This document shows, piece after piece, positions 13,391 to 14,426 of a stretch of 14,426 bases of DNA. The translations under genes and the position numbers were made by a program. The notes below the pieces were generated by a model. The model worked only from the letters and a program-made list of their open reading frames with translations. It ran no database searches and was not told the DNA's origin. The stretch spans positions 1-14,426 of the forward strand of contig JBBDMR010000121.1 of NCBI GenBank assembly GCA_040878225.1, read 5' to 3'. The stretch is from MA-ANB-1 sp040878225. GTDB taxonomy: Bacteria; Actinomycetota; Acidimicrobiia; Spongiisociales; ZC4RG35. Numbering within the stretch: the first letter of the stretch is position 1; each line of letters opens with the position of its first letter.

Positions 13391-13405
13391 GGGGCAACAG
13401 GCCCC
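13391..13405. repeat. Small hairpin GGGGC-AACAG-GCCCC
   Basis: A perfect 5-bp GC stem with a 5-base loop lies in the divergent gap between the GlsB-like gene and the small Cys/His gene. It may be an RNA leader structure or a chance repeat. Confidence 0.3.
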
Positions 13406-13497
13406 TAACAGCTGTGGAGAAACAAATGCGGTATTTTCCACAGGTTTGGGTCGGTCGGCCCATAGTGATTAGTCCGTTTGTCCGATATCTATTGGTC

Positions 13498-13818
13498 ATG
13501 GCGGAAATTGCCCTGGGAGGCCTTCACGTGGAAGTCAAGCGGACCCGACCCGGATTGTGCATGCATGAGGAGACGCTCACCACGATCACCTGCGGATTGC
13601 AGCGGATCGTGTGCGAATCCTGCGGGCATGTCGGGGTCCGCTACATAAGGCCGATTGCTGGCCCGATCGATCGGCGAAGATTCGCCCGACAGGCCGACCT
13701 CATCCACGAAGCCAACCTGCACCACGAGGAACTCCGCGAGGAAGTAGGCGGCTTCTCTTACTCCGCCGTTGGGGTTTTCAGCTCGAAAGAGCTGGTCCCG
13801 ATCCGGAACCGAGCCTGA
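13498..13818 (+). CDS. Small conserved-looking Cys/His protein (possible zinc binder)
   Basis: The 106-residue protein has a compact N-terminal half with VKRTRPGLCMHEETLTTITC and CESCGHVGVRY. Possible metal ligands are C21 and H23, then C39-x-x-C42 with H44, and C32; a zinc-ribbon-like site is plausible. The C-terminal half is basic then acidic (IDRRRFARQADLIHEANLHHEELREE), probably helical. I do not know a function. ATG 13498 is preferred because the upstream in-frame codons (13426-13497) are AT-rich and unlike the rest of the gene. No Shine-Dalgarno precedes it, so it may be leaderless; ATG 13426 has GGAGA six bases upstream and is the main alternative, giving 130 residues. It is divergent from the GlsB-like gene. 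Confidence 0.65.
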   Translation: MAEIALGGLHVEVKRTRPGLCMHEETLTTITCGLQRIVCESCGHVGVRYIRPIAGPIDRRRFARQADLIHEANLHHEELREEVGGFSYSAVGVFSSKELVPIRNRA

Positions 13819-13887
13819 CACCACCCGGCACTGCCACAGACTGACTTCGCCACATCCCACCAGCCCGGAACTGAGATGCCCGACTGA

Positions 13888-13904
13888 GGGCTGGCCAGGA
13901 GCCC
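13888..13904 (+). terminator. Hairpin candidate after the Cys/His protein
   Basis: GGGCT (13888-13892) pairs with AGCCC (13900-13904) around a 7-base loop, 69 bases after the stop. A second hairpin, CCGAGG/CCTCGG at 13980-14000 with a 9-base loop, lies further on. Neither has a T-run. Confidence 0.3.
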
Positions 13905-13912
13905 GTTGAACA

Positions 13913-13959
13913 ATGCATGTCACCCATCTTGACAACCATGCATCACCACTCGCTACGTT
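13913..13959 (+). promoter_or_regulatory. Promoter candidate TTGACA-TACGTT with a flanking inverted repeat
   Basis: TTGACA at 13929-13934 is a perfect -35, and TACGTT at 13954-13959 fits a -10, with a 19-base gap that is longer than ideal. The -35 lies between ATGCATG (13913-13919) and CATGCAT (13937-13943), exact inverted repeats 17 bases apart that could be an operator. It points towards the membrane protein gene at 14074. Confidence 0.4.
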
Positions 13960-14061
13960 CTCGGCCCCGCCATTCCGGCCCGAGGGTGGCGAAACCTCGG
14001 CCTTGCGAGCTGTGCGCGCCTGCTCCGCCAATCTGAGCAACGGCATTATCCAACAGACTCC

Positions 14062-14067
14062 TAGACT
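14062..14067 (+). promoter_or_regulatory. -10 candidate TAGACT for a leaderless membrane-protein mRNA
   Basis: TAGACT fits TANNNT and is separated from ATG 14074 by CGGCAC, six bases. No Shine-Dalgarno precedes this ATG. Confidence 0.4.
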
Positions 14068-14073
14068 CGGCAC

Positions 14074-14426
14074 ATGAGCGGGATGGTCGACCGTGGGCGC
14101 CTTCATCCAATCACTCTGAGGTTCGTTGACTCCGGTCTGGAGGCGAGATACCAGACAGAGGAAGGCGCCGCCGGACTGGGCGGATACCGTATCATCACTG
14201 GCGCAACCGTCGTTTTGTGGGCTTTGGCAGCGGTGCTCTTCCCGCTCGGAACAGAATTTCCGGCCGAGCCAACGAGGGTGTTCGGGATCTTGATGTCCTT
14301 CGTCGGGCTTGCGTGTTTCATCTTTGCTCGGTGGGCCGTGACGATGAACAGTCAGCACCTGATGGCCTCATTCCTCACCGCGGCCAACGGATTGGTGATC
14401 ATCCTGCTCGCCAGCATCGGCGATGT
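14074..14426 (+). CDS. Multi-pass membrane protein, N-terminus only (resembles membrane nucleotide cyclase sensor domain)
   Basis: The first 117 residues are present and the gene runs out of the window. A short cytosolic start with ITLRFVDSGLEARYQTEEG (about 13-31) is followed by hydrophobic segments at about 39-58, 69-88 and 96-115. A leading LRFxDxxLExxY motif before a block of membrane helices is common in bacterial membrane-bound adenylate/guanylate cyclases, where the helices sense and a C-terminal cyclase domain signals. The catalytic part is not visible, so the assignment is tentative; a sensor kinase or GGDEF protein is also possible. The start ATG 14074 is supported by the leaderless-type TAGACT; ATG 14083 is an alternative. 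Confidence 0.6.
   Translation, partial: MSGMVDRGRLHPITLRFVDSGLEARYQTEEGAAGLGGYRIITGATVVLWALAAVLFPLGTEFPAEPTRVFGILMSFVGLACFIFARWAVTMNSQHLMASFLTAANGLVIILLASIGD

Noticed and set aside
13489..14358. 289-residue minus-strand frame
   Set aside because: It covers the Cys/His gene and the membrane protein start on the opposite strand, and its translation shows no recognisable domain.

Overview
The window looks like a piece of a high-GC actinobacterial chromosome. Supporting traits are dense high-GC coding, TTG and GTG starts, several genes with a -10-like hexamer right in front of the start codon (leaderless mRNAs), a short SigE-type ECF sigma factor paired with a one-pass membrane protein, and exported proteins with Thr-rich (TTTTTQPPTT-like) stalks. 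The stalks and an SARP/WD40-type remnant suggest an uncultured Acidimicrobiia-like lineage; that placement is inference. No rRNA, CRISPR array, transposase or integrase is visible.

Layout. (1) 1-2691: an uncharacterised gene runs leftwards out of the window (1-843). It is divergent from a RES-Xre (MbcTA-like) toxin-antitoxin pair (949-1842), which is followed by a membrane-anchored, duplicated-domain protein (1885-2691). The 105-bp divergent control region holds a regular 12-bp tandem array, the most striking non-coding structure in the window. (2) 2692-4055: a hairpin-rich gap, then a proline iminopeptidase on the minus strand. (3) 4588-6308: an ECF sigma factor translationally coupled to a membrane protein that probably acts as its anti-sigma or sensor. 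(4) 6531-7834: two minus-strand lipoproteins of unknown function. (5) 7835-9469: a scar-like, gene-poor zone with a tRNA-Arg(ACG) 3' half, a frameshifted C-terminal fragment of a WD40-type protein, and another short remnant. (6) 9470-12731: on the minus strand, a YgjP-type metallopeptidase, a FAD oxidoreductase fused to a Rieske domain, and an MFS permease. (7) 12823-14426: a tiny metallothionein, a strong shared terminator, a GlsB/YeaQ stress membrane protein, a small Cys/His protein, and the start of a multi-pass membrane protein resembling the sensor part of membrane nucleotide cyclases.

How parts fit together. The toxin-antitoxin pair and its divergent neighbour probably share control through the 12-bp array. 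The sigma factor and its membrane partner form a signalling pair. The oxidoreductase and MFS gene may be one transcript. The metallothionein, GlsB-like protein and Rieske oxidoreductase are all plausible stress or metal-related functions but show no visible shared operon. The best candidates for something undescribed are the divergent gene plus RES-Xre module with its operator array, and the tRNA-fragment scar.
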